Source: Aquilaria yunnanensis (lineage: Eukaryota; Streptophyta; Magnoliopsida; Malvales; Thymelaeaceae). From it: a stretch of DNA of 64,000 nucleotides. A program made the position numbers and the translations under genes. Location of the stretch: NCBI GenBank assembly GCA_039654915.1, contig CM077593.1:58720501-58784500 (forward strand), written 5' to 3'. The notes under the pieces were generated by a model. It saw only the letters and a program-made list of their open reading frames with translations, was not told the DNA's origin and ran no database searches. Below, in pieces: positions 22,520 to 33,060 of this stretch (position 1 is the stretch's first letter; the number at the start of each line of letters is the position of its first letter).

Positions 22520-24931
22520 ATGTCGAAAATGCCCCTTCCTGAGAGCTGGCAGCCTCTTTTAGCCCATCCTTGTTGCACCACCCCTGAAAAGTTAGAGAGG
22601 TGGAAGAAAAAATTCTTTCTTCCCTCTTACGCCATTATTAGGCTGCCTGGTTCTAGCCATTATGCTTTTTCAAACCACAGTAAGGAGGTTACCGTTTTCT
22701 GAGCCCAGCTGAAGGCGGGTCTTCGGTATCCTCCCCCGAAGATGGTGTGCGAGTTCTGCAAATTTCATGGCATTGCTGTGAACCAGCTTCCCCCGAACTC
22801 GTTCTGCTATTTTAACGCCTACCTCTGCATGTGTGGCGTCTTTGGGATAGAACCCAATTTCAGAATCTTTATGCAGTATTACAAGCTCTCTATGGTCCCG
22901 AAGGGTGGCTTCTATTTCACGCTACCTCGGGGATCCGGGGGCAAGAAATTCATGTTCACCTTCGCCACTAAAGATAGCTGGCGGGGGTGGCAACAAAAGT
23001 TTTTCTTCATGAAGATGGACGAGGCCTGGTCGTACGTTCCGACCAAATGGGCTCAGGGAACACTGGATGTGGACGTTGCTGATCCGAGGATGCTGCTGAC
23101 CCCAGAGTTAGCTTCCTTGTTCGCGGATTTCGACGCCCGCATTCGGGCTGTCTCTGACTGGGATCCCGAGGTCGTTCCGCTCGCCCTTTACCCTTTTCCA
23201 ATCAACTGGAGGTTGATGACCAAAGAGGTCCTTCGGGAGCTAAAGGTGGTAAAGGAGCACGAGACTGACCTCGAGATGCCAGCTCCTGCCATCGCCGGGA
23301 AGGATTCCTGGTTGGTCAAGCTTCTTAAGGAGGAAATTTCTTTCGAAGCGCTTGCCAAAAGTGAGTTATCTTCTACTCCTTTACTGTTCTTTCCTCGGAC
23401 TCACGCTGATGTTTCTCTCCTTTTTCAGAGATGGGCGACGCGACTGCCGCCTATTACAAGTCCCTTTTCACCGGCCAGGTGGAGAAGGGCGATCAGACGA
23501 ACAAGGCGTCTTCCCGAAGGCGGAAGTCTACTGGCGCGGGACCTTTGAGGAAACGGGCTAAGAGAGCTGCCCAGGCTCCTCTAGAGGAAAATCCCGAGGA
23601 GACTGCCGAGGAGCCTGGGGCAGCCGAGATTCCGGAGTCTGAGGCTGCTGCTTCCGAGGTCCCTTCAACTGACGTCCCTCCTCAGAGTCCTACCGCGTCA
23701 CAGGCCCTCCTTGATGTAGTGGTAGAAGTACGTTCTGCCGAGGAGCGGCGCAAGCGGAAGGGCAAGGGCATTTCGGCCGAGGACTCCGAGGACGATGTTG
23801 TCGAGGTTCCGCCAGGTTTGTTTCCAGACAAAGTGTACTTCCTTTGTTTTTTCTGGATTGGCTTCTTTGTCTTTAATCTCCTTCTCATTCTTATCACGCA
23901 GGGGAGTTGACTACCGCTGGCTGGGTGGCCGATCATGCTCGGAAATGAGCTCTTCGGGTTGCCAAAATCCCGCAAGGGAAGATACCCAAGGAGCCTTTTT
24001 GGACGTTCACGGAGGACATGAATATGTACTCCGTGGACGTTCTTCAAATGGCTAAGGAAATTTCGAAGGGGGTGCTCACCGAGGCCTCCTTCAAGGCTAT
24101 AGCGGCGGCCCACCCGGGGGATAACACCCTCGCCGCAAAGATCACCGAGCATGCTGCTCAGGTATATCCTTCACAGCTCTTTCCCTTCAATTTTTTCCTA
24201 AGTGTTTGGCTCGTACTGACCTTGCGTTTATTTTTTTGCAGCTGATGGGGTACACCGCCTTTCTCCAAGTTCGGGTGGCCAGGGAGGTTGCTTTTCGAAC
24301 TTCGGCCACTCGAACCATGAATGAGATGAGGACCGCACTCACGGAGTCGGTCGCCAAAAACTAGCAGCTGAAAGAGGCTGCTGAGAAAGAAGTAGCTGCC
24401 TTTCGGGAGGAGTTCCGGAAGGAAAAAGAAGAACTTCAAAAGGACTGCTCTAGGAAGATCACTGACCTCGGTGACCAAATAAAGGGGATGCTCGCCGCAA
24501 ACGAAGATCTTCTCCAGCACAAGGCTAGTTCTGACGGCCGTATAGTGTCATTGACGTGTGAGAATAACGCTCTCCGGGGCGAGGTCGAGTCGTTGAAGAA
24601 GGAGCCGAAGGGGGAGGAGCAGATAAAGGCGCTGGAGGAGGAGGTCGCGGATCTGAAGGATGAGCTTGACGACCTCGAGCTTGAGAAGAACAAGTCTGAT
24701 CAGATGAGCAAGGTCGCGTTCCAGGACGTCTTCTGCCTTGCTCGGCACCAGGTTCTCCAGAGGTTCCCAGATCTGGACCTCTCTTTTCTAGAGGGTCTAA
24801 ACATTCCTAGGGGACCTCGGTGGAAATGGTCCAAGGTCGAACATCTGAAACTTCCTCCTTCAATTCCAGCGTCGAAGGTGATGGAAAAGGGCGAGCAGAC
24901 GAGTGGCTCTCGGGACGCCGCGAACCCTTAG
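22520..24931 (+). pseudogene. Antisense gene of element C: Transposase_28-like domain plus coiled coil, four exons
   Basis: This is the best preserved copy. Exons 22520-23360, 23429-23815, 23902-24161 and 24242-24931; introns of 68, 86 and 80 bp all begin GT and end AG (acceptors TTTTTCAG, ATCACGCAG, TTTTTGCAG) and keep the frame. Exon 1 holds the PF04195-like domain (HPCCTTPEK, LKAGLRYPPPKMVCEFCKF, NQLPPNSFCYFN, SWRGWQQKFFF). Exon 2 is acidic and P/S-rich, with a basic stretch after YYKSLF. Exon 3 has a conserved block, KEPFWTFTEDMN. Exon 4 is a coiled coil of about 180 residues with FQDVFCLARHQVL near the end. Only three stops break it, each explained by one C-to-T change: TGA near 22700, TGA near 23956, TAG near 24363. 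A nuclear or particle-associated role is possible; no function can be shown from sequence. Confidence 0.8.
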
Positions 24932-25059
24932 CCAATTTTAGGGCCCCTTTTCCTTCCCTTCTATTTTGTAATCCTTCTTCGGGCAGTTCTTTATTTTAAA
25001 GCAGCTTGCTCTTAATGAGGATTTTTTGGCTAAGTCTTTTCTTGCAAGTTTCTTCATTT

Positions 25060-25475
25060 CCATTGTTCCGAACACGTTCGCTCAAGAGACTTCGGAAAAC
25101 CTGCGATTAAAGAAACTTTTTTACCTTCCTTTGTCCCGAGTGCGCTTGCTCGTAAGACTTTCTGGAAGGCCTGAAAAAATTTGACTAAGTCTTTTTGCAG
25201 GCTTTTGCATTTCTAATTTACCCCGAACATGATTGCTCAAGGGACTTCGGAAACCTTCAGTCAAATTTTTTGTTTTTCCAGTTGTCCCGAGCATGTTTGC
25301 TCAAGGGACTTCGGAAAACCTTTCGCGAGATTTTTCACTTCCCCTTTTTCCCGAGCATGTTCGCTCAAGGGAGTTCGGAAAATTATCTCTGCGCTGGCTA
25401 TGGCGAGTACTTCTGTGAGATTTTTGTTTTCCATCTTTCCCGAGCGTGATGGCTCAAGGGACTTCGGAAAGTCAT
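25060..25475. repeat. Minisatellite between pol and antisense gene of C
   Basis: Six imperfect copies of a roughly 33 bp core (CCCGAGCATGTTYGCTCAAG, then GGACTTCGGAAA) start near 25069, 25136, 25222, 25285, 25350 and 25439, 63-90 bp apart. Each core holds the small inverted repeat GAGC/GCTC. The array lies between two genes that converge. The flanks 24932-25059 and 25476-25601 hold no gene. Confidence 0.8.
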
Positions 25476-25601
25476 ATCTACGCTTTATCATGGCGAGCAC
25501 CTTTGCGGAATTCTGTTTTGCATAATTTCTGTACACTTAAGAATTTTTCTCAAGAATTTTTCTCAAGGCCATTCTGTACAACATAACTCCTCCGCTCAAC
25601 C

Positions 25602-28600
25602 TTAAGCGTAGAATTTTTTCAAGGCGTCTAAGTCCCAAGTGTTCTTCAATTCTACGCCTTCGGCGTCGCCAAGCTTGTACATGCCTTTTCGTACTTCATC
25701 GAGAACCAGATAGGGTCCTTCCCAGTTTGCGCGAAGTACGCCATGGGATGGCCTTCGGGGTGCGAAGTCCGCCTTTCGGAGAATGAGGTCTCCCTTCTTG
25801 ATTTCTTTTGGCCTGGCCCGTAAGTTTACAGCCGCGGTCACTCTTTGCGGAAAAGCTTTTCTTCTCAGCTCGGCTATTTCTCTGTGTTCGGCCACAAGAT
25901 CGAGATTGGTTCTCAGGCCGAGGTCATTACCACCTTCATCAAATACTTGCACCCGTACTGAAGGTTGAACTACCTCTAGTGGGATAATGGCCTCTGTTCC
26001 GAAGACGAGTGAGAAAGGAGTCTCCCCTGTGGCTCTTCGGGGCGTCATTAGGTAGCTCCATAATACACTTTGGAGTTCTCTTGGCCATTTCCCTTTGGCT
26101 TCCCCTAGTCTCTTTTTCAGGCCATCTTTTATGGTCCTGTTCGATACTTCCACCTGCCCGTTGCTTTGGGGGTGAGCTACTGGGGCGAAGTGCATCTTTA
26201 TTCCGAGGTCGTTGATGAATTCTTGGAATCCTTTGTCTGTGAACTGGGATCCATTATCAGCTACTAGTACCCTCAGTATGCCAAATCTGCATATGATGTT
26301 CTTCCATAGGAACTTCTGCACTTCTTTTGCCGAGATAGTTGCTAGTGGTTCTGCCTCCACCCACTTTGAGAAATAGTCCACTGCTACAACGCAGAATTTC
26401 ACGCCTCCGGGTGCTGTGGGGAGTGGCCCAATAAGGTCTATACCCCAGACTGCGAAGGGCCAAGGATAGTCTGCCGAAGTTACCATTTCCGAGGGTGTCC
26501 TTCTGGATTTTCGCGTGTCTCTGGCAGCTACCACATTTCCGGATGAACTGTCTTGCGTCCTTTCTCAGGGTAGGCCAGAGGTATCCTTGGCGGAGTATCA
26601 CTGCTGCCAGGGCATCAGTTCCAATGTGTGAACCACACATGCCTTCGTGAACTTCTTCAAGGACCATTTCAGTACCCTTTTCATCCACACATCTTTGCAG
26701 CGGATTCGCATATCCCTGCCGATATAACTCTTCACCAATCAGGAAGAATCTTCCGGAGCGTCTTAGCAGTCTTGCAGCATCGCCGGGGTCTTCGGGGAGC
26801 AAATTCTCTGCGAGGTATCTTTTTATTGGGTCTTTCCATCCTGTTCCCGAGGTCGTCATGCTCAGCACTGAGATGCTCGGATGGTCTAGCACCTCGAAAT
26901 ATGTTTTCGACTTCGCCAAGCAATCTGCCTCAGTGTTATTCCTCCGAGGTACATTTTCGATCCGTACGGCGTCAAACTCTTGGATGAGCTTTGCTACTAG
27001 CTCATGATATTTTGCCAAAATTGGGTCCTTCGCCCCATAATCTCCTGCCGTCTGCCGAACTACCAGCTGGGAATCGCTGTGAGCCTTTAAGTTTCTCACG
27101 CCGATCTTTCTGGCCAAGTGCAATCCCGCTATGAGGGCTTCATACTCAGCTACATTGTTGGTGACATTGAAGCTGAACTTGATAGCCTTCATTACCTCCA
27201 GGCCTTCGGGGCCCCTGATGATTATTCCAGCTCCCTGGTGTTCGGACCCCGAGGCTCCGTCTACATGCAAGGTCCATTCTAGCTCACCCTCTTTTGGATC
27301 CGAGTGGCTCTCCTCAGTGGTGGGTATTTCGGCGATAAAATCTGCCAGTGCTTGAGCTTTCATGGCCTTCCGAGGCTCATACGTAATTTCATGTTCGCCC
27401 AGCTCTATGCACCACTTGGAGAGCCTTCCCGAATGATCTACTCTCTTCATGACATCCTGTAGCGGCAGACTACTTCGGACGATGATGGGGTGAGCCTGAA
27501 AGTATGGTCGCAGCCTTCTCCCTGCAAGCACCAAGGCGTATATAGCTTTTTGAAGCAAAGGGTACCTGACTTCGGTGCCATGCAGGGACTTGCTGACATA
27601 GTAGACCGGCCATTGCTTTGACCCTTCTTCCTTCACGAGGACCGGGCTCACAGCTTTTTCTGTGACGACGAGGTACAGTACAAGGGGCTCTCCCTCCCGA
27701 GGTTGTCGCAGAGTTGGCAGGCTGGCCAGGTAGACTTTGAGTTCTTCCCAGGCCTTTTGGCAATCTTCATCCCAAGCATGATCAATTCTTCCGAGGTCGC
27801 CTTCCATTTTTGTTGCCTTTGTGAGGACTTTGAAGAAAGGCTACACCTATCTCCGTACCTGGAAATAAACCTGCTCAGAGAGGTTATTCTTCCGGTGAGT
27901 ATCTGCACATCTTTGACTGTGGCAGGAGTTCGGGACTCAAGCAGAGCCTTAATATTCTCGGGGTTAGCATCGATGCCTCTTTCGGATACCATGTACCCAA
28001 GGAATTTTCCCGAGGTCATCCCGAAGATGCACTTCTCAGGATTAAGGCGGATCCCGAAGGCTCTAAGCTTGCTCTTGACTATCATATCATCAACATACAC
28101 CTCCATGTTTCTCCCCATTTGGTCTTTGAAGACCTTGATCGTCAGCCTCTGGTAGGTGGCTCCTGCATTTTTGAGCCCGAATGGCATCCTGATATAGCAG
28201 TATGTTCCTCCCTTGGTGATGAAGGTAGTCTTCTCTTCATCTTCGGGGTCCATCCTTATCTGATGGTAGCCACTGAAGGCGTCTAGGAAACTTAGGAGCC
28301 CATATTCAGCAGTTGAATCTACCAGTTGATCTATTAGCGGCAGAGGGTATGAGTCTTTCGGGCAAGCATCGTTCAAGTTTCTGAAGTCGATGCACATCCG
28401 GAGTTTGCTGCTACCTTCTTTTGTGGCGATGACCACGTTGCTTAACCACTCGGGGTACTTGACCTCCCTGATGACTTCAGCATCTAGGAGACGCTGGACT
28501 TCGGTTTTGACAAAGTTGCTTTTGTGGGCTGAGATGCTTCGTTTCTTTTGCCGGACAGGCCTTGCTTCCGGACTTACTTTGAGGCTATGCTGTATTATGC

Positions 28601-29033
28601 CAGGGTTCACCCCCGGCATATCTTTTGGCGAGTAGGCAAACAGATCTTTATTTTCCAGCAGAAAGGATACAAGATTTTCCTTGTCACCTTCGGCCAAGCT
28701 CTTCCCTATTCGGGTAGATTGACCTAGGACAAGCTCTATTGCTTCCATTTCTGTTTTGGTGAGATCTTCTTCTTTGCCTTTTTCTGGTGCCCTTGCCTCC
28801 ATCATTTGCGCGAGGTTGCTTGCCGGAGCTTTTCGCGCTTTTACAAACACCTTTCTTACCTCGGCTTGGTCTATGAATACCTCTGCATCTCCATCCTTGG
28901 TGGCGAATGTGACAGTCAAGTACTTCACATCAGGGCGAATATGCAGATTCCCCATTGTCTGCCTTCCAAGGATGGCGTTGTACGAGGACGGGACGTCCAC
29001 GACGATGAATCTCGCCATTTTGGAGGCGTACAA
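25602..29033 (-). pseudogene. pol: pol of element C: reverse transcriptase, two RNase H, integrase
   Basis: Three overlapping frames make up one pol. 27648-29033 has the end of protease and reverse transcriptase (CIDFRNLNDACPKDSYPLPLI, catalytic YVDD). 26257-27807 has the degenerate RNase H, then a complete second RNase H (VDGASGSEH, VAEYEALIAGLHLA, HSDSQLVV, NNTEADCLA, which supply D, E, D, D) and the integrase zinc finger (HEGMCGSH...CGSCQRH). 25602-26534 has the integrase core (GIDLIG, VADNGSQF, NGQVEVSNR) and C-terminus. Two 1-nt frameshifts (near 27840 and 26510) separate them. A 45 bp in-frame deletion just after YVDD removes 15 residues. Confidence 0.9.
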
Positions 29034-31054
29034 TCAGCTGTTCCGTTCACCGAAGTCCCTTCCAACATCAGCCGGAGGTCGATCCCTCCGAGGACGGGGA
29101 GTTCGAATGGTCCAACCCCAAAAGTGGGCGAGGTGACAGGCTTCAGTTCGCTGCTGGAGATGCCCAAGCTCGGCAGCAGGTACGAGAATAGGGCGTCAAC
29201 ATTTGAGCCATCATCAAGCAACACTCTTTTGACGTCCTAGTTCCCTACTCTCGCCATAATCAGTAGCGGATCGTCGTGGGGGAAGACGACGGTGGAGCCA
29301 TCTTTGCGAGCCAGCTTCTTTGATGGACTTTGATAGTCCATGACTGCAATTTCTCTGGCTTTCTGCTTTCTTTCCGAGGATGGGAGCCCCGTGGTGATGG
29401 TTTAGATAACCCCTGCTAGAGGTGGAGGGCGCTTTTTTGGACTTCTATTTCTCCGCCTGTCGGAGTCATAGTCCTCATCTTCGGTCCTTTCTTCCTCCAT
29501 TTTTCTGCCTTTCGGGGATGGCATCCTCAGGTATTTCCGTAGTTGGCCATTTTTTATCAGCGACTCTATGTACTTCTTCAGCTGGAAGCAGTCTTCGGTG
29601 TCATGACCGTGGTCGCGATGAAACTGGCAGAACTTCTTTGCATTCTTCTTATTATCGGCGGTCATGGCCCTTGGTCGCCGAATCTGCGTCCCTTGCCTTT
29701 CCAGCGCCATGAGAATGTTGGTCCGTGAAGTGCTCAATGGTGTGAAACTTTGAGGTTTCCTTCCTCGCATCCTCCGAGGTCATCCTGCGTATTCGGTAGG
29801 ATGCCGAGCTTGTTGACTGGACTCTTCGGGGCGGTGGTGATCAGACTTCGGCCCAGCCATTCTTAGTTCTTCGGCGGTCATGTGCTGTTCTGCACTTCGG
29901 TAAAATTCTCCGAGGGTCTCCGGGGGGTCCTTTGAGAACTCGTAGAACAGCTGTGAGTCTCGCCGAAGGCCTCGTGTCATGGCAAGAATGCGGATTTCGG
30001 GCCTGAAGTCTGGGACACTTAGAGCTTCCCCGTTGAATCTTTCGACATAGTCTCGGATGGTTTCTCCATTCCTCTGCTCTATGTCGAACATCTGCACAGG
30101 CATCTTCGTCGTAGGTCTGCTCCCAATGAATTGCTGTGTGAAGGCCGTGGACAACTCCTGGAACTCAGTGATGGTTCCTGAAGGCAAGGAATTGTACCAC
30201 GCCGTGGCTGGCCCTGTGAGGGTGACTTCGAAGCACTTGCACATGGTAGCGTCGTCAGCACCGTGTATTATCATGCTGCGTCTGTACTTCGTCAGATAGG
30301 CCTGTGGATCAGTACGGCCATCATAAATCTCCAACCGAGGTACTCTGAAGTCACCTGGCATGGCTGCCTCAACAACGGCCTGAATAAATGCCGAGTCATC
30401 TTCGCAGCATGTTCCCGAGAGTCTGGCCCAAACGGGTTTTCTGGCCACTTGTTTCTCCACTCTATCCAGCCGTGCTAGTATCCTCTCCATCAGCACTGTG
30501 GCGTTAAGGCCTTCTTCAGGGAATGGAGATCGCCGGCGCCTCTTCGGGGGGTGAGTTCGGGGCTGAGGGGACAAGGACCTCGCCTCAGGCGACGAACTGC
30601 TTCGCTGTGAGACTCTCAGTTGCTTGGACCCGGTTTGTCCCACAGGCCGTTTCCCGAGGGCTATATTTTCTGTGGATGATTCTTTGTGAGGGTCTCCACT
30701 CCCCGAACTGCGATGTGTAGACTTGGGGCTTTTCTCCCAAGGGCGTGTCGGTGAGGGGGGTCTCTGGGCCTGTGCTTGCTGTGGCCACCTTCGGTCGATC
30801 TGCTAGGTCATTTCAGACACGACCGAATGCTGAAAGTCCCTCAAGAAGCTCATGGTGATTACCAGAGGGCGGTCTTCCTCAGGCGCAGAAGTCCCAGGGA
30901 GTGTTTGCTCAGCAGCCGATTGTATCTCAGGCGCGGACGGGGACTTCGGGAGCCCCTTGTCCTTAGAACGCCGAGTCTCAACGACGGCGATCTCAGAGCG
31001 GGTTCCCACAGATGGCGCCAAATGATGGCCAGGGGCCTCATCATTTATAGTCAT
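29034..31054 (-). pseudogene. gag: gag-protease of element C
   Basis: The start codon (31054) is inside the 5' LTR and the frame crosses the primer-binding site, as in A and B. The capsid domain is in 29780-30643, the C-H-H-C zinc knuckle near 29600-29645, and the protease motif (LLDDGSNVDALF) near 29185-29220. Four stops interrupt it, each one transition away from the sense codon in A: TAG near 30803, TGA near 29778, TAA near 29402 and TAG near 29238. A frameshift also lies between protease and pol near 29050-29070. Confidence 0.88.
31005..31020 (-). other. Primer-binding site of C
   Basis: The minus strand reads TGGCGCCATCTGTGGG, two bases after the 5' LTR. It differs from the A and B sites by one base (CCA for CCG). 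Confidence 0.75.
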
Positions 31055-31902
31055 GGTGACTGGTGGAGAGACTTCTGGGAGGAAGAACGCCTGGTGGAAT
31101 GGATAGCCTGAAGGAGAGTGCCTGAAAGCTCAGAAACAAAGGGTTAGGAGGCCCCCAGAGTGTTTTTCCGGGGGGGGGGGCCTCTGACGCCCAAGTCAAT
31201 GGTGGCTGAGAAAAGGCAGAGGAAATAGCACAAAGGGCTGAAGAGTCTTGCCTGGTAGTTTTCTCAGAGTGTGGGAGCAGTGTTTGGCCAACCAACCAGC
31301 CCCATGCCAAGTATTAATTCCTGGTATTTATAGGAGCGCCTAGCCCGTTCAGATCACGACACGTGTTCGGTCGGATGTTCCCTGAGTTTCTGGGCGTAGG
31401 AGACAGATAACTGGTAGCAGGTTGTCCTAAGCCACGTGCTGAGATGGGCCATGATGTGATTCTGATGGCATCCGTATGTCAGAGCGCCTATTCAGGCGAC
31501 TTTATGACGTTTGCGAAAGGACGTGTCAGAGGCTTCCTTCAATGCTTCCATAAATGCTCCTGCTGTACTCCCGAGGTCCCTGGGTGAGGTCGTCCTCTAG
31601 TTCGGACAGAGCCTCTTCGGGAAACAAGCCCTCAGTTCGGGGGTTCCCAGTTTCAGGGAGTTCCGCCTTCGGGGATATCATGTTCGGCTCGCTATGTCTG
31701 GTGCCGCTTTTCCGAAGGCGATATGTTCACAACCTTGGGGGGCGAGTAGTGTCCTCGGGGTTTCCTGGCGTGCCGGGCTTGGAGCTCTTCGGCTATTTCC
31801 CGAGGTGCCTGATCGCACCTTTTCTCGGGTAGCGCCAGCTTCTCCTAGCCATCATTGTGGCAGGGAGTTTGGCCAAGTAGAGGCGATAGCGTTTGGCTAT
31901 CA
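31023..31902 (-). repeat. 5' LTR of element C (880 bp)
   Basis: It pairs with 20930-21796. On the minus strand it starts TGATAGCCAAACGCTATC, a terminal hairpin, and ends GGCCATCA. G-box ACACGTGT is at 31359-31366 and TATAAATA at 31333-31326. Part of the 13 bp length difference from the 3' LTR comes from a longer G run in the hairpin (31169-31180). Confidence 0.93.
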
Positions 31903-31907
31903 CGTGT

Positions 31908-33060
31908 CAAGGAGATCTTTGGAGAACTCGTAGAACAGCTGGGAGTCTCTCCGGAGTCCTCATGTCATGGACAAGATACGTATTTCTGGCCTAAAGTCTG
32001 GGACACTCAAGGCTTCCCTGTTGAACCTTTCGACATAGTCGCGTATGGTTTCACCATTTTTCTGCGCTAAATCGAACATTTGGACTGGCATTCTCGTCGT
32101 CGGGCGGCTCCCAATGAACTGCTGCGTGAAGGCAGCAGACAGTTCTTAGAACTCCATGATGCCTCCAGGAGCCAGCAAGTTGTACCATGCCGTGGCCGGC
32201 CCAGCGAGGGTGACCTCAAAGCATTTGCACAAGGTAGCATCATCAGCTCCGTGCAGCACCATACTATGCTTATACTTGGTCAGATGAGCCTGGGGGTCGA
32301 TTTAGCCATTGTAGGTTTCTAGCCGAGGTACCCGAAAATCGCTTGGCATAGGTGCCTCGACCACTGCTCGGGTGAATGGTGACTCGTCTCCATTGAAGGT
32401 TTCTGACAATCTGGCCCAGACAGGTTTTCGAGCTACTTGTCTCTCCACTATTTCTATCCTCTTTAGAATTTTCTCCATGAGAAGTGTGGCGCTGGGTTCT
32501 TCTTCCTGCTGTCTGTGGGCTTCTGGGAATGGAGACTGACGTCTTCTCTTTGGGGATTGACTTCGGCGCCGGGGAGATGGTGACCTTGCCTCAGGGGTGG
32601 AATTCCTTCGGCGGGGAGCCCTGGGTTGCTTTGGCCCCATTTCTCCCACAAGTCACCCCTTGAGGGGTATGTTTTTCATTGAGGACTCATCGCGTTGATC
32701 CCCACTTCCTGAGCTCCGATGAGTTGATCGAGGGCTCTTCTCACGCCGAGGTGCTGGTGATAAGGACCCTCGTCCTGGGGTTGGCTGTGGCCATCTTTGG
32801 TCTAACTGCTGCGTCATTTCGGCCACAAAAGAGCACTGAAATTTGCATAGGAATGCCCTAGTAACAGTCAGTGGATGCTCGACCTCGGGCGAGGAAGTCC
32901 CTGCCGCCGTTTGTTCAGTTTCCGGTTGAGTTTCTGGCACGGACAGGGACCTCGGGAGTCCCTTGTCCTTAAAATGCTGAGTTTCAATGATGGCGACCTG
33001 AGGGTGGTTTCCCACAGACGGCGCCAAATGATGCCCTTCAGCATCTCCTTCATGTGTCAT
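31908..33060 (-). pseudogene. gag: gag 5' part of element B
   Basis: The start codon at 33060 lies in the 5' LTR and the frame runs through the primer-binding site (GHHLAPSVG). The region codes for the basic R/S/P-rich N-terminus and most of the capsid domain (VPRLETYNG onward). Frames 32653-33060 and 32302-32649 are separated by a break near 32650, and a TAG follows near 32300. It stops where element C is inserted; the duplicated CGTGT lies at 31903-31907. Confidence 0.85.
33011..33026 (-). other. Primer-binding site of B
   Basis: The minus strand reads TGGCGCCGTCTGTGGG two bases after the LTR end. Confidence 0.75.

Larger units (their letters stand above)
20930..31902 (-). mobile_element. 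Element C: complete Tat-type Ty3/gypsy retrotransposon (10,973 bp)
   Basis: LTRs of 867 and 880 bp bound it, with the perfect duplication CGTGT at 20925-20929 and 31903-31907. Internal order on the minus strand: primer-binding site, gag, protease, reverse transcriptase, RNase H, second RNase H, integrase, then the antisense gene on the plus strand, polypurine tract and 3' LTR. It sits in the capsid part of the gag of element B. All parts are present, but stops and frameshifts make it non-functional. Confidence 0.95.

Noticed and set aside
22742..23548. Single-exon reading of the antisense gene of C, running from exon 1 through intron 1 to 23548
   Set aside because: After 23361 the frame is intron, then the wrong frame of exon 2. 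Comparison with the other copies and the GT-AG ends support splicing.
22520..24931. DNA transposon encoding a transposase
   Set aside because: The domain name contains 'transposase', but I see no DDE core and no terminal inverted repeats around it. The gene is always inside Tat LTR elements.
25060..25475. CRISPR-like array
   Set aside because: Repeats are imperfect, spacing varies from 63 to 90 bp, spacers are related to each other, and this is plant nuclear DNA.
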